Assembly (NCBI RefSeq): GCF_028769735.1
Contig: NC_088176.1
Location: forward strand, 18,909,501-18,973,500
Reading direction: 5' to 3'
Source of the DNA: Zonotrichia leucophrys gambelii
Lineage: Eukaryota > Chordata > Aves > Passeriformes > Passerellidae
DNA length: 64,000 nt
Numbering within the stretch: the first letter of the stretch is position 1; each line of letters opens with the position of its first letter. Under the pieces are notes generated by a model. The model was not told the origin of the DNA. It ran no database searches and saw only the letters and a program-made list of their open reading frames with translations. Below, piece by piece: positions 1 to 11,700 of the stretch. The position numbers were made by a program, and so were the translations under genes.

Positions 1-2989
1 GAATGCACAGTTTCACTCCAGGCTAGTCCTTGTGATACAGTATTAGATATTTGTTTCTACTACTCTTTAGAGTTGCATTTAAATTTCAAAATAGTCAATG
101 TAATGGAAAAAATGAAAGCTTACTTTGCTTCCAAATGTTAGGGAGAAAAAGCATCTTGAGTTTCCCTGCATCATTGTTTTTGGTTAAAAATTTAGTTTTC
201 AGCCAGAACACAATTTACCAATGATGACAGTCTCAGTGTCAGTGGTAAGAGGCAAAAGAAGCAATCATACAGCACAGCTGTAAAACCAGCAATGGGAATT
301 ACTCCTTTATTTTGCTACATATGTGGAATTGAGTGTGAAACACTCACAGAGCTGTCTCAAAACCCTTCCTCTGATGCTCATGATTGCACCTGAAAGGCCC
401 ACAGAGATCCCTGTGATACCACCACCTCATTTCCTCATTTGGGAGATAAACCAGCTGTCTTCTTTCATCACCCAAAATAAAGCAGAGGTAGGGATGTTGA
501 CAGTGGGGAATTCTCCAGAACTGGCCAACCCACCTTGCAGGTACCTGTAGGAAAGGGTGTGGTAGCAGCTCATGGCGGTGGCTTGCCCAGGTCACATCAC
601 AGTCCCACAGACCTGCAGAGCTGGAGCTCAGCCTTTCCTGCTCCTTCCTGGCAGATGTCAGTCCATAACTCCATGGAGCATGGTAGATAACACAGCCTAT
701 GGCCAGGTGATCATCCATCACATTTACATGTTTCCTTATTTCTGATCACAAGGACCAAGGTCTCTGAGCCAGGACCCGATCTTCCTCACTGGTTTCACTT
801 CCAAGTTAGTTATAGTTACTACAACTAGCTACAGCTGTAGCTCAGAAATCCTTTAGTGCTTTGTCTTGTGCAATGCAGGAAAAGAAACAGTAGTTTTCTA
901 GAGTAACCCAAGAGTAAGAGATGCTCTGGAATATACTAGTGGTAAAAATAAGAAGCTCATCTAAAGCACACAAGGGTTAAAGAATTTCTTTACCCAGCAT
1001 AGAAGCTCACAGTTCAGAAAGCATGCTCTGAGAGACAGACCTGCCCCCTCAGACATGCAAGGACCTCTCATCAGGAAAGCACAAGGCAAGATCCACAGTG
1101 CAGATCTGAGAGCAGAAACAGCAGTGGCCCTGTGCAGCAGCTGCTCTCCCCGCTAGTAAATAGGCTCAGCTCACCCTGACTATCTTCAGAGCCAGTTGCC
1201 TGATGCAAACACCGTAATGTTTTGCATCAAGGTCTCTCTTCTGTACTGTTCACAGTGATGGAAAAGGAGTTTCCCAGTTCCCCTCTAGTCTTTTCTATCT
1301 GTGCATTAAGCACAGAAGAAAACAGAGTAAAAGATGGTGAGAGAACTTTTAGGATGCATACCCCACTTTATGAATTTTCTTTTAAATACTTCCTTTGTCA
1401 AGTGACATCTTGGATGGGAAGGTCAGGCTTTCCACCTGTCCAGACATCACCTGTTAGTTGTCTGAGATAAAAATTGCCTTCTTTAGACTTCAGAATTAAG
1501 GTGTTGTTGAGATGAAAAGAGTTCACAGCTATACAATACATTAGAAATCATCATTCTATTTTTGTGTTATTCTGGATCAAGAAGCCTGGAAAAAAATTAA
1601 TTTCAACATCAATAGAAAAGGGCTCTCCAAGAGTAAAAGACATATAAATGGCCTTGAATTCATAGCCAATTTTAAAACACCATCTTGCATAATCAAGAGC
1701 GTAGCCTAGGAACTAAAGCAAGGTAAAGCAAAGAGGACATTTGCCCTACACAGTATTACATTGTAGATAGTCTTATTTAGGGGAAATGTTCCCAGAGTCA
1801 GTCATCAATTGGAAAATCGCATCCAGTCTTGGTTTGACTCTCTATGGATGGTACACAGCTGTGAGTTTGGTATCTTTAATCTTAAACCACAGGCAAAATG
1901 TTTCAGAAATAATCTGGGCTTCCCTCTTTCAATCTCAAACACAGATGTCCTCAAAACTGGCATCAGTGTTGACCAAAAGGCAACAGCATAAAAGGAAAAT
2001 ATTTCTGAGGATGCAATCTGCCACATCTCTAGCTCACACAAAAAAAAAAATATTGTGTTGATTTCATCTTCCTCAGATCCACTCCCACATTTGGAAAGCC
2101 ACTTTTAATAGCACTGCTTTTTAGCTAATCAGATAAACACTATGCATGCTGCTGCTTAAAAGCAGTCAAGCATAGCATGAACTTCAGCACTTCAGAGTTT
2201 TGTGCTGCATCTACCCTGGACCATCACCTGCTAGCACTGGGCAAACAGAGAGAGTGCCTGTCCAGAGGGAAGACCCTTGACACTGACTGTGCATGGACTT
2301 GGGTCCTCTCTGCTGCTGCTCATGGTTCTTGAGGAAAATGTGACCAACTATAAGCACAATGTCAAGCAGAACTTTTTGTGAGCAAATTAGCTGTCTCCCC
2401 TTCAGAAGTTCAGATCTTTCAAAATCCTTATTTACAGGAATTCAAACAAAAAAAAATCCGAAGCAAACAAGTGTCTCTGTGTCACCTCTTGGCACTGGAA
2501 ATGGGAAGACTAACTACAAGTGCTCCTCTCCACAATATTTCTTTCTGTGACCGTCCGGCCAATGATACCTAAATCAACATGTCCCTGGTTCCATCACTTC
2601 TGTTATTCTACAACTATGTCTATCATTGGGGTCCTCTACTTCTATTATGTCCACATAATGCCTTTACCCATTTGGAACATCTCTATGGCCGGCTGTGTAG
2701 ATTTGAGATTATTTGCCAGTAATGAGAATAATGTCCAGCTTCCAGTGTTTGTCCCAAACCTCATCTTTAAAGCCCTACAGAAGAAGCAGAAGGCCACCAG
2801 GAAGCAGCTGTGTTTTTCAAAGACTGTCCTCTATTGTTTCCTAAAGGCTTCCAACAATCAAACTCTTCTGGATCTCCCAAACAGGCTAGAAGATTATCAC
2901 CCATGTTTGTAACGACCCAGTATTCCAGCTAGGGATTTATTTTGCTCTCCCATCTCCCTTCTGTGTTTTTTTTAAAAACAGCATCACAG
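1..2989. other. Intergenic DNA, nothing recognised
   Basis: Ordinary AT-leaning sequence. Frames of up to 130 residues (2520-2912) show no domain, signal or family resemblance. No repeats were identified. Confidence 0.5.
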
Positions 2990-3300
2990 TATAGCAGCCA
3001 CCACTGCTGCAGCAGCTCTGTGCAAGTCACATCAATTCCATTCCCAGGGGTGCAAACCAATTTCTCTTGTTTTTCCGCCCGTCTCTCTAGCTGAACCTCC
3101 AGCAGCCTTCAATCCCATTAATCCAAGCACTGCTGGCGATGACGAAGACTGATTTCACCGGCAAACGATCAATTTGTATCTCCCCCCCTTTTTTCTTTTT
3201 TCCCCTTTTTTTTATTTTTTTGGTGCGATGTACAAAATATCATGAAAAAGGCGTTAGTGGTGATAGTTCCACAACAGTGAAATAATAGAGTAATAAGGCA
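2990..3300. promoter_or_regulatory. Candidate distal conserved-type element
   Basis: Unique sequence with CpGs in a CpG-poor region. It includes cccattaatccaagc (TAATCC, Otx/Pitx-type core at 3119-3124), gctggcgatgacgaagac, accggcaaacgatcaatttg and gaaaaaggcgttagtgg. A C/T-rich run lies at 3180-3220. Confidence 0.35.
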
Positions 3301-6300
3301 ATCCACTTTTGACCTTGCAGGACAGCTAATTCATCTACCCATCTATCTTAATTATTCCCTGGGTTACAAAAGAGAAACTGTACAATTCATTCATTCCACG
3401 GTGACAATTCCATTTTCCACCCCCAGTAAAGCACCATCCTTTCTCTGCAGTGATTCTGCCATAGACCACATCCCTTCTCAGCCTACTCACACCAGCCCTC
3501 ATGCAAACAGTCATTGAAGGCCTGATCCAAAGCCTGTTGAAGTTGATCAAGTCAGGCCCTTGTTGGCCCCAGTGCACTCCAGCCCATGCCCTTCTATACT
3601 TGCACCTCATTTCTAAGCAAACAAGGAGTCAGCCACCTTCACAAACCATATTAAAAGTGGGATTTCTGGCAGAATAGACAGGTGTGCAGACAGGCTAACT
3701 TTGCCCTCAGAGAGTGATCTTTTCAGATCTTCTCTCTTGTTTCTAGAAAGAAGGTATCTTACACAAAGGTACATATTATCTTAGAAACTCTGTCTGCACG
3801 GGATGAGAGCAAGATAGGACCTCAGAACTTGGAGGGCACATTGTGATAAGGGTACAAAGAAGACATAGGCCAGACAGTGGAGAAGAGTCAAAGAGCTTTT
3901 TTTGATGGCACTGTTTAAAGCTTTGCATCATTTGCTGAATATTAATTTGTCATGGAAGAAAGTATCTGAATCTTAAATACCTTACAACCTAATTTTACTG
4001 CTGCTTCCCCTCAGAGATTGAATACAACTTGCTCATTTTTAGACATGCCATATACAAGTAGACTGTTTGCACACAACTCTCCAACCAGCAGGGAGAGTCT
4101 GGTGTGAACGAATGTCTCCTGCCACGCTCTGAAAAAGCCAAGGTTAGTCTTCGCCTTCAATAGGAAAAGGGGTTGGCTGGCATTTGCAATGCCAAAGTTT
4201 GACATCCTCCCTTACAGCCTAACAGTTGCTAGGAAGAAAATGGAAAATTATCACAAAAGGAGGTAAGATCCCACAGACTCTTGGTAGTCCCTCCTGTGAG
4301 TTAAGTTGAAAAAAAAAAAAAAAAAAAAAGCAGGGGAAATCCCCATAAGGGACAGCTGTTTCCAGTCAGGTTTGCCCTGCTGAGACTAGTCTCGATTGCT
4401 CATATATATCCTTGAAGACTTGCACTTTTCTAGCATCTGACCCTGGTTTTAAGGTCATATTTGGGCTACAGCTCACTTTGTTCCTCTACTTAGCATCTTC
4501 ATATTCCCTTTGGACTTTGGAGCAAGCCAGACTCCTTTCCTCTCCTCACCCTCATCTGTCCCCCCTTCCCTCACTTCACTTTCTTCTTGCTGCTCAAGCC
4601 TGTATCTCTGTTTGTCTATTCAATATCCAATTCTCCTTATCTACTTTATACAACCCTCTCTTCCTTAAAGCCACTAAACTCAGCACTTCCTCTGTCTCTA
4701 ACAGGTATTTTTAGCTTAATTTCCTTTGCTGCCCAGTTTCTCCATCTCTGTCATATTGGTCTCCAGTTTTGGCTGCCCTACTGTAACAAATTCATTCTCT
4801 TTTTCACATCCCTCCTCTCACCTCCTGGTTATCGTATCCCACATAGTCCATTCACACTTTTGATTCACATTAGTAAAGCAACTTAAATCTTCCACCAATT
4901 TCAATCCACTGATACATCCTCTGCTCCCTTCTATATTTTCCCACTCTTACTTCATTTTCCCCTTATTATTGTTTTTTATATTTACTGTGGTCCCTGACCC
5001 ACCATGTCATCAACCTACTCTGCTTCCTCCTCCTCATAAACTTTTACATGAGCAGAAAACCTATTTCCATCTTCATCACGTCTAATCTGAGATCACAGTC
5101 TTTTAAGAGAAGTAGACACATCTTCTTACATGACATTTATACTGTGCCTTGTCAACATGCAGTGCTTTGAATGGCTATTATTAATACATTAGTAATACAA
5201 AGACACCACCCTGGGTTCAGATGTCCCCGAGATTGTTCCAATACATCAGGGTAGTACTAGGGCTGCTTTCCCCTTTGTTACCATTTCCCCCTAAGTCTGT
5301 CCCAGCAGTTCTTTTTTTTCTTTTAGATCCTGGGCTAGGCTGTAAACTGAGAGGAACGACAATACTTACATCCCAGAGAGCAGAAGTGGAGCCTAAAGTT
5401 AGGTGTACCCAGGGTTAGCAGGAAAACCCACCCCGATGACAATAAATACCCAGGAGATTGCACAGATGCCTTCAAATCCTTTAGCACAGAGGTGCCTACT
5501 GACATCAGCTCCTCTGAAGATGAAAAACCAGTTGATAGGAGCCTGGCACAGAAATGTGGGCAGAATTTAAGCCAGCTGAATACAGCCCTGGATGCCACAC
5601 AGTGACAGTGAAAACAGTGAAGCAGAAGGCAAAGCCTGGACCAGTGGTGCTGCTTCACTGCCACATGTGCTTTGTGCCTCAATGTGCATTTCAACAGAAC
5701 CTGCACAATGTGTCCAGGCTCTTTGGAAGCAGCAAGTGGATGCAAAGATGAGGTCTACAGTGAGTAATGTTTCAGTACCAGCAGCAAAGCAGGGCAGGCT
5801 GATCCACAGGTATAGCTGACAGGCTGGTACACTGGGAACAGCCTGTACCGTAACTACCCCAAGCCCCAGCAGAGAAGCTGTACAGTATCACAGTGCAGAG
5901 TGACGCATAACTGCTTTTTCAGATAAGACATTGACTACCAACTGAGATGGATGGATTTCAGTCACTGACTGATACAGGTAAGGCACTCTTACTTGGCCAT
6001 CTTCTCTCTGTTAGTATATTTACAGGATAATAACAGTGATGGCCCATGAGCCCTGGCATAATGTGATTTTTTTCAACAGCTCAGAATTCATACCGGATAA
6101 GTATCATGCTCCCCTCAAGAATTAACCTTTCTGCACCTCCTGCCACGCTGGTACTTTTGGTATGCAGGAACATTTCCCACCTCAGGCATAGTTACTAGTC
6201 TCCTTCTTGGCATTGGATATAGACTATAGCTAAACAGCTGAATTCTTTGATCTTCTTGATGGCTGGTGCACATACAAAGCTTTTGGAGTCATGTACTTCC

Positions 6301-6639
6301 TTGTTCCCCAGGAGAGCAAAGTTTCTTGCTTAGCTGAAAATTAACTTCTGGAGTTTGTACTTGCTCACTTCCTCTTAAATGGCCTGCAAAGCAGCTCTGA
6401 AAACCAAATATTACATTCCCAGGATCCCACTACTGCCTTTTCTCAGGCACTCCTCAAGACAAAAGAAAGGTGAACAGAAGATTAAGAAGAACAGTAGTGC
6501 TGGCCAAAGAAGTTTCAGAGGAGAGAAAAAGGAAAATGGAATGAGAAGATAGTGAAGGAGAGAAAAAGGAATGGAGGGAGAGAGGGAGCAGCAATAATAA
6601 GGTCATTTGTTACAGGAGCTACTCCTAGTCTGTGTGTAT
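3301..6639. other. Intergenic DNA
   Basis: Ordinary sequence with a 21-base A run at 4309 and pyrimidine-rich DNA at about 4480-5010. A coding-like stretch at 5370-5820 is described as a finding. No gene was recognised. Confidence 0.5.
4309..4329 (+). repeat. Poly-A tract
   Basis: Twenty-one consecutive A. Confidence 0.95.
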
Positions 6640-7160
6640 GTAACACAATTTGAGCTAATTGTATTGCCCTCACTTTGGGGACGCTGCTGTCTGTCTCTGA
6701 AGCTTTTTCTAATTTCCCCCCTTAATGTACGATTTCAGAATCTTTCATTCTAATGATTTTAATGCAATCAGCAAAACTATGCATGTAATTGTCTTTGGCA
6801 CAGCACTCGCTGGAGTGGCACTCAGGGACAGCTCCCTGAACCCAGGACTCCGACAGGAGAATGCAAAACAGGCCTGTTTTCAATCACCGCGGCAGAAGGC
6901 AGCCGGCAACGTCTGCGAAAGGCTGCCGAAAAAAAACATTTGTCGGAAGACAATGACAAAAAAGGGGGTCTCAGCTCGGTGCTATTCAGAGACAATTTGT
7001 AAGCACGGCTGTTGAAGTCGATCCAAAGGCTCCGGAACAGCTGGAGCTTTGCAGTGATTGATAAGTGCGCCCAGGAGAACTTCATTTCTGCCTGAATGAA
7101 GACAAAAGCCCCGCGATGCTGGGCGGATGGGTAATGTCACTATCATTAAGTAGTGAGAGT
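6640..7160. promoter_or_regulatory. Candidate distal conserved-type element
   Basis: About 500 bases of unique sequence with a markedly different texture from its flanks, including CpGs in an otherwise CpG-poor area. Seen: TAATGATTTTAATGCAAT at 6751-6768 (homeodomain cores and an ATGCAAT POU-type half site), tatgcatgtaatt at 6778-6790, TGATTGATAA at 7055-7064 (PBX-HOX type) and taatgtcactatcattaag. It lies about 53 kb upstream of the PAX2 ATG. Confidence 0.45.
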
Positions 7161-7668
7161 GGATATGCCAGACCTTCAGATGGGGACACAGTCAGGGCTA
7201 TGAGGAGAGGTCAGGGCACCCTCCCTTCCTTCCCATCACCGCCAGCTCTCTCCCCTCCCTGACTCCCCCGCTCCTCTCACACACACTTTCCGGACAAACA
7301 CCCGCTCGGCTAATTGTAATGCCCATATAATAGAAGTTTCCCCAGCTTGTAAGTACAGATCATAGGTCTCTCCTTCTCCTCTTCATGACTGCTCTGCACA
7401 CACTCCTTCCAGACCTTTAAGAGCTGGTTCAGACTCCAGGCCATCCACATGCACCTACGCATACTGTCACTGTTGCTCATGATCTCACACTCAGAAGGCA
7501 CCACCCTGCTGTTTTCTCCTTCATCCCTGTATTCCTCACCAGTACCTCCTGAAATCCAAAGCCTGCATTTCTAAAATCAAGTCCAGCTTAAATTTTTGGG
7601 GCAACCCTGTGAAAACAGAGTATCAGCACATGAGAAGAAAGGACATGAAATACAAAGCTGACCACAAT

Positions 7669-7716
7669 GGAATTGAACTGGCATCTACGTGCTTTGCACT
7701 GAATCTCAAGTGCTTA
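7669..7716 (-). other. tRNA-like B box (possible SINE remnant)
   Basis: The - strand contains CCAGTTCAATTCC, an excellent match to the RNA polymerase III B box (GGTTCAANTCC type). TAAGCACTTGAG, about 35 bases upstream of it, is a weak A box. No full tRNA fold was confirmed. It may be the head of an ancient tRNA-derived SINE. Confidence 0.3.
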
Positions 7717-8609
7717 AGGTTTATCTGGTTTGGGATGTTTGCTGACACAGTCCCTTTTGCTATGTGGAGTTGCCACATCTCACATGCAGTCATCATGAAG
7801 AGCATTGGAGACAAGTGAATAAACTAAAACTTCAGCTTTCACTTTGTGCTCTTCTCATGGTGAAGAAAATGCTGGAAGATACAATGCAAGTTGTTCTGAA
7901 ACAAGCACCAATATTAAACAACCCTTTGCATATCAAATTACTTTTGGTGGTGCCCACAACTACCCAAATTCAGGAGATGGCTCCTCAGTTTCTACATATT
8001 CTGTAGCCAGGATGTTGGACACCTCTGAAACTCTGCAGTACAGTTGGGAATCAGCAGTGCACCACAGAAGCCACCAGAAAACAGTGCACAGCAAGGGTGA
8101 CATTGCTACAGGAAGGGGAGCAAACTGCCTGAAATGTCTCTAAGCCTGGGTCACAAATCCCCTGTGGATTTAACAACCTACTCAAACACTTTCTTCTTTC
8201 CCTTTCCCTTCCCTAGTGAACCCAGCCCTTTTCTCCTGCTGTCAGTGTCCAGCCTAGGCAATGCCAGAGACAAGACAGAGACTTCTTCCAAAAACCCTGC
8301 AGTCTTTACTTTAGCAAGAAATATTAGCTTGTCACCTTCTGCAGTGGTTTAAGGAATGTGAAGGCAAAAGAAACAGAACTGGAGAAAAAAGGTTCAGATG
8401 GGCAGACAGCCCATCACTATTACACTACTTGCTGACATTTTAGGCCACCCCACTCACACATAATGCAGCTAACTGCTATTTAGATGACACAACCTAAGAA
8501 CACTCAGAGCTACAGTTCCTCAGTGGGGATCCCAGTACAGGATACTCTCACCAGCCACAGCTGAGTGACTAATCATCAAGGGAGATGAACCTGAAGAAAG
8601 GTGAGAAGC

Positions 8610-8700
8610 TTAGAGTCAGGAGCTCTGGGACTGTTTCCAAACTCTATTATTGACCTGGACCAAATCACACCCAGTCTGCTGTATCTTTTCCTCTCCACTT
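8610..8700 (+). mobile_element. MIR-like SINE fragment
   Basis: The run gagtcaggagctctgggact, then tattgacctggaccaaatca, follows the MIR core order: gagtcaggagacctggg, then ctgacctgtgtgacc with a gcaagtcac-type end. It is diverged but the order is kept. MIR-type SINEs are old and present across amniotes. Confidence 0.45.
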
Positions 8701-11700
8701 TTCTGCTCAAGAACTCTGCAGTACTCTACAGGATCCAGGCTGCTGTTCAGCTGTACACTAACTACTGCAACAATATCCCACCCTGAGATGAACCTATCAT
8801 CTGCCTCAGCAATAACATTTCCAAAAATCCCCATCTACCAGCCCCCAGCATATTCCTGCCTTGTTGCCAATACGTCAGAAGCCATAAACCAAAGTTACTC
8901 AGGCAAAGCAAAACCACCAGCTATCAGATTATCACTTCCCCTCTGCAGTGCAGCTCAGATCCATTTGAACCTTTTATGAGCACCACCACCATCATTCCCT
9001 TGATTCCCATATCCTTCACAGGTATTGTGCTGCCCTAAGGGAGGGAGCTGAGAGACCTAGAGATACTCTGTGCTGGAGGTGGTATTTGTCAATTAACTAT
9101 TTAGAGCCCAGGAGGCATAAATTGACCATTCTCCTACTCATTCAATGACACCTGTGTCAGCAATCCCAGGCCACCTCAGACTGTTGGTTCTTTGGGCAAG
9201 GGAAAGCTTTGTACAAAGCCTATCACGTGCTCAGGCCTCTATACCCCCACAGGAAGCAGCAGCAGCCCATACAGATGCAGCACACTCACAGAGGTGCCAA
9301 ACATCCCTCTGGGCCCTCTGTGGGTGGTGGAAGCAAAGTCAGCTGACATTATTCTCAGTCTCCCTCCACTTCCCAAATTCTAGAAACCTCTTGCTGAAGC
9401 AACATGGGGGTATTTTTACTGACTTACACCCAACCAACATCTTGCACTCTCTGCAAGGTGATGGAATAGCACAGGCCAGTGATCAGCAGGAAAGCCAGTT
9501 CCTGCTGGTTTGCAGAGGAGCACTAGCCCCACTGCTATTTGTACACGTCCTCTGGAATCTCCACATTCAGCACTGTTCTTGCCAAAGCTACCACGAAAAT
9601 GTGCACATCATTCCCTAACCTCCCTGTCCCCAGAGCTGGCACTGGCTGCTTGTTCTGCCTGCCTGCTTGGACAGCTAAATAGTTATGCAGAGCACTGCAG
9701 TGCTGGGGGGATCCCAGGCCTTTGGCACATGCTTTGGAGGTCCCCTTGTGGACATCCTTCCTGAGCTAGTAGCCCAACTTGGCTGCAGCAGGAGAACATC
9801 TCTTGTAGCCTTTCTGAAGCAGGGGAGTCACTGCAGACCCTTTCTGGAAAGGGAAAAAGAGGCACCCAAACAGCTTAGTGGTCCCTGTCAACCAGGAAAT
9901 GAACAGAGTCCCAAAGGCCCATTGGCTCACAGCCACTGAGCAATGCTATTTCAGTTTCTCTACCTCCACTCTGCAGGCAGTTGTGACAATACAGAATCTG
10001 CTTCTGCAGGCAGAGGTCTCTTTCCAGGGCCTGCACACCCAATACCAATGTTACCAGTAACATGTCAGAGCAGTGAGAAGAAGCAAGATACCCAGATTTA
10101 ATGAACTAATCTAGACCAGCTGAGACTTTATCACAACTAAGTAAAGACCTCCAAAACCTCTACTCAAGCTCAGTCAGTCCTAAGCTTCCAGAAAAGTGAC
10201 TTTCCATTGCAGTAATATATTCCCCACAAGACACTCCATTTGTCATAGCTACCAGGTTCCAGCTTCTAGCAGGAAAAAATGCCCAAGCATCTCACTGCTG
10301 TAAGGCTTCCTGTTCCTGATTTTTGTTTCCAGAAAAGGATTTGGCAAAGTTTTCTATGATACTGTCCCAATTTTTTTACACCAATCTGGCATGTCTGTTT
10401 AGCCTGATCCTCCCAGTGACTGTCATTCACCTTCCAGTTGCCACCTGTAACATGACTGAAAATACTGTCAGGTCCAGCATAATCTTCATATGCAGATAGA
10501 GCAATGGTGAGCATGAAAACCCTTGGATATGTTTGTACAGTCAGGTACAAGACTCCAAGGTCCCTCCTTGGAAGTGCACAGTCTGCATCACATCGTTTTG
10601 AGCACAGGGTACCCAAGAGCACCAGGCACAGGAGCTCATGGCCAAGCAGACCAAGACAAGCTATGTGCAGCCCACACACAGGGCATTCAGAGGGAGAGTC
10701 AGGAGGTGATCTGTCCTTTTAGACCTGCATAGATACAGCCTCTGTTCTCACCATGAGAACACAGAACCAAAAGCAGACCCATGATCTGAGACCAAACAGC
10801 AATCATACCTGGTGCTGACAAGTTTTAATCCATTCATGGTCCTCCCTGCTCTAAGCTATGACAGTTGGGCCAAGCAGGATCCAAAACCTCCTCCAACCTG
10901 CCTTTGTCCCCACTCTGATCTGTGAAATAATAAATAGTGATAAATCTTGACAGAGAGCATCCAAGTGTCTGGCATGCTGTGGAGGGTGAGGGCAAGGCAG
11001 CTTCTGCTACAGGAGATGATCTCTGGCCTGCCTTTCTTGATGACCCCAGAGAATTCACACCGCCCTGCTCCCTCCTCTTGAAAGGTGATAACAAAGGTGT
11101 GAGTTTCTAAGCCTGACTGGCTCATGGAGTTAAAACCCAGTGAACCTGACCAGATCAGTGATAAAGCCAGAGCTCTGCTGAATTGGTCATTCTCTTGCTC
11201 TCTCCTTCTCTTGCCTGACCCCTCTTTTGCATGGTTCATAGAATCGGCAAAACTCCCTGACACAGAAACTGGAAGACACTCGATCTGTCGGTAACAATTT
11301 TCAGCAGCTCTGACAGGAACAGGCAGAGCACAGGAAGAATAAAAAAAAGGGAAAGGGAAAAAAAAAAAGATAATTCCATCTGCCTTGTATTCTCCCTTTT
11401 ATTTTCCCTTTGGCTGCCTCTCTTTCCTTGCACTGTGTGTCTCCTTTCCTTTGTCTGCTGCTGGACAGATGAAGACAGTCCATGTGCTGCAGAAGGCATC
11501 CCAACTTGAGCCATGAAAGAGACTAAATCATCCCAGAGCAAAGACTACATAGAGATGGGTAGATTAAACCTCTTACTTTAAAGCCCCCACAGCACCTGCA
11601 GCATGCTGGTTCCATGTCGTGGTTGTCCACACTGGCAGGGAGGCTTGGAACACACAAGAAACATCAGTAGAGAAGATGAGGCTGGCGATGATTTATATCC

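Noticed and set aside
4412..4886. Two hydrophobic frames suggesting membrane segments
   Set aside because: The DNA is pyrimidine-rich, which produces Leu/Phe/Ser-rich peptides. There is no start context, length or family support.
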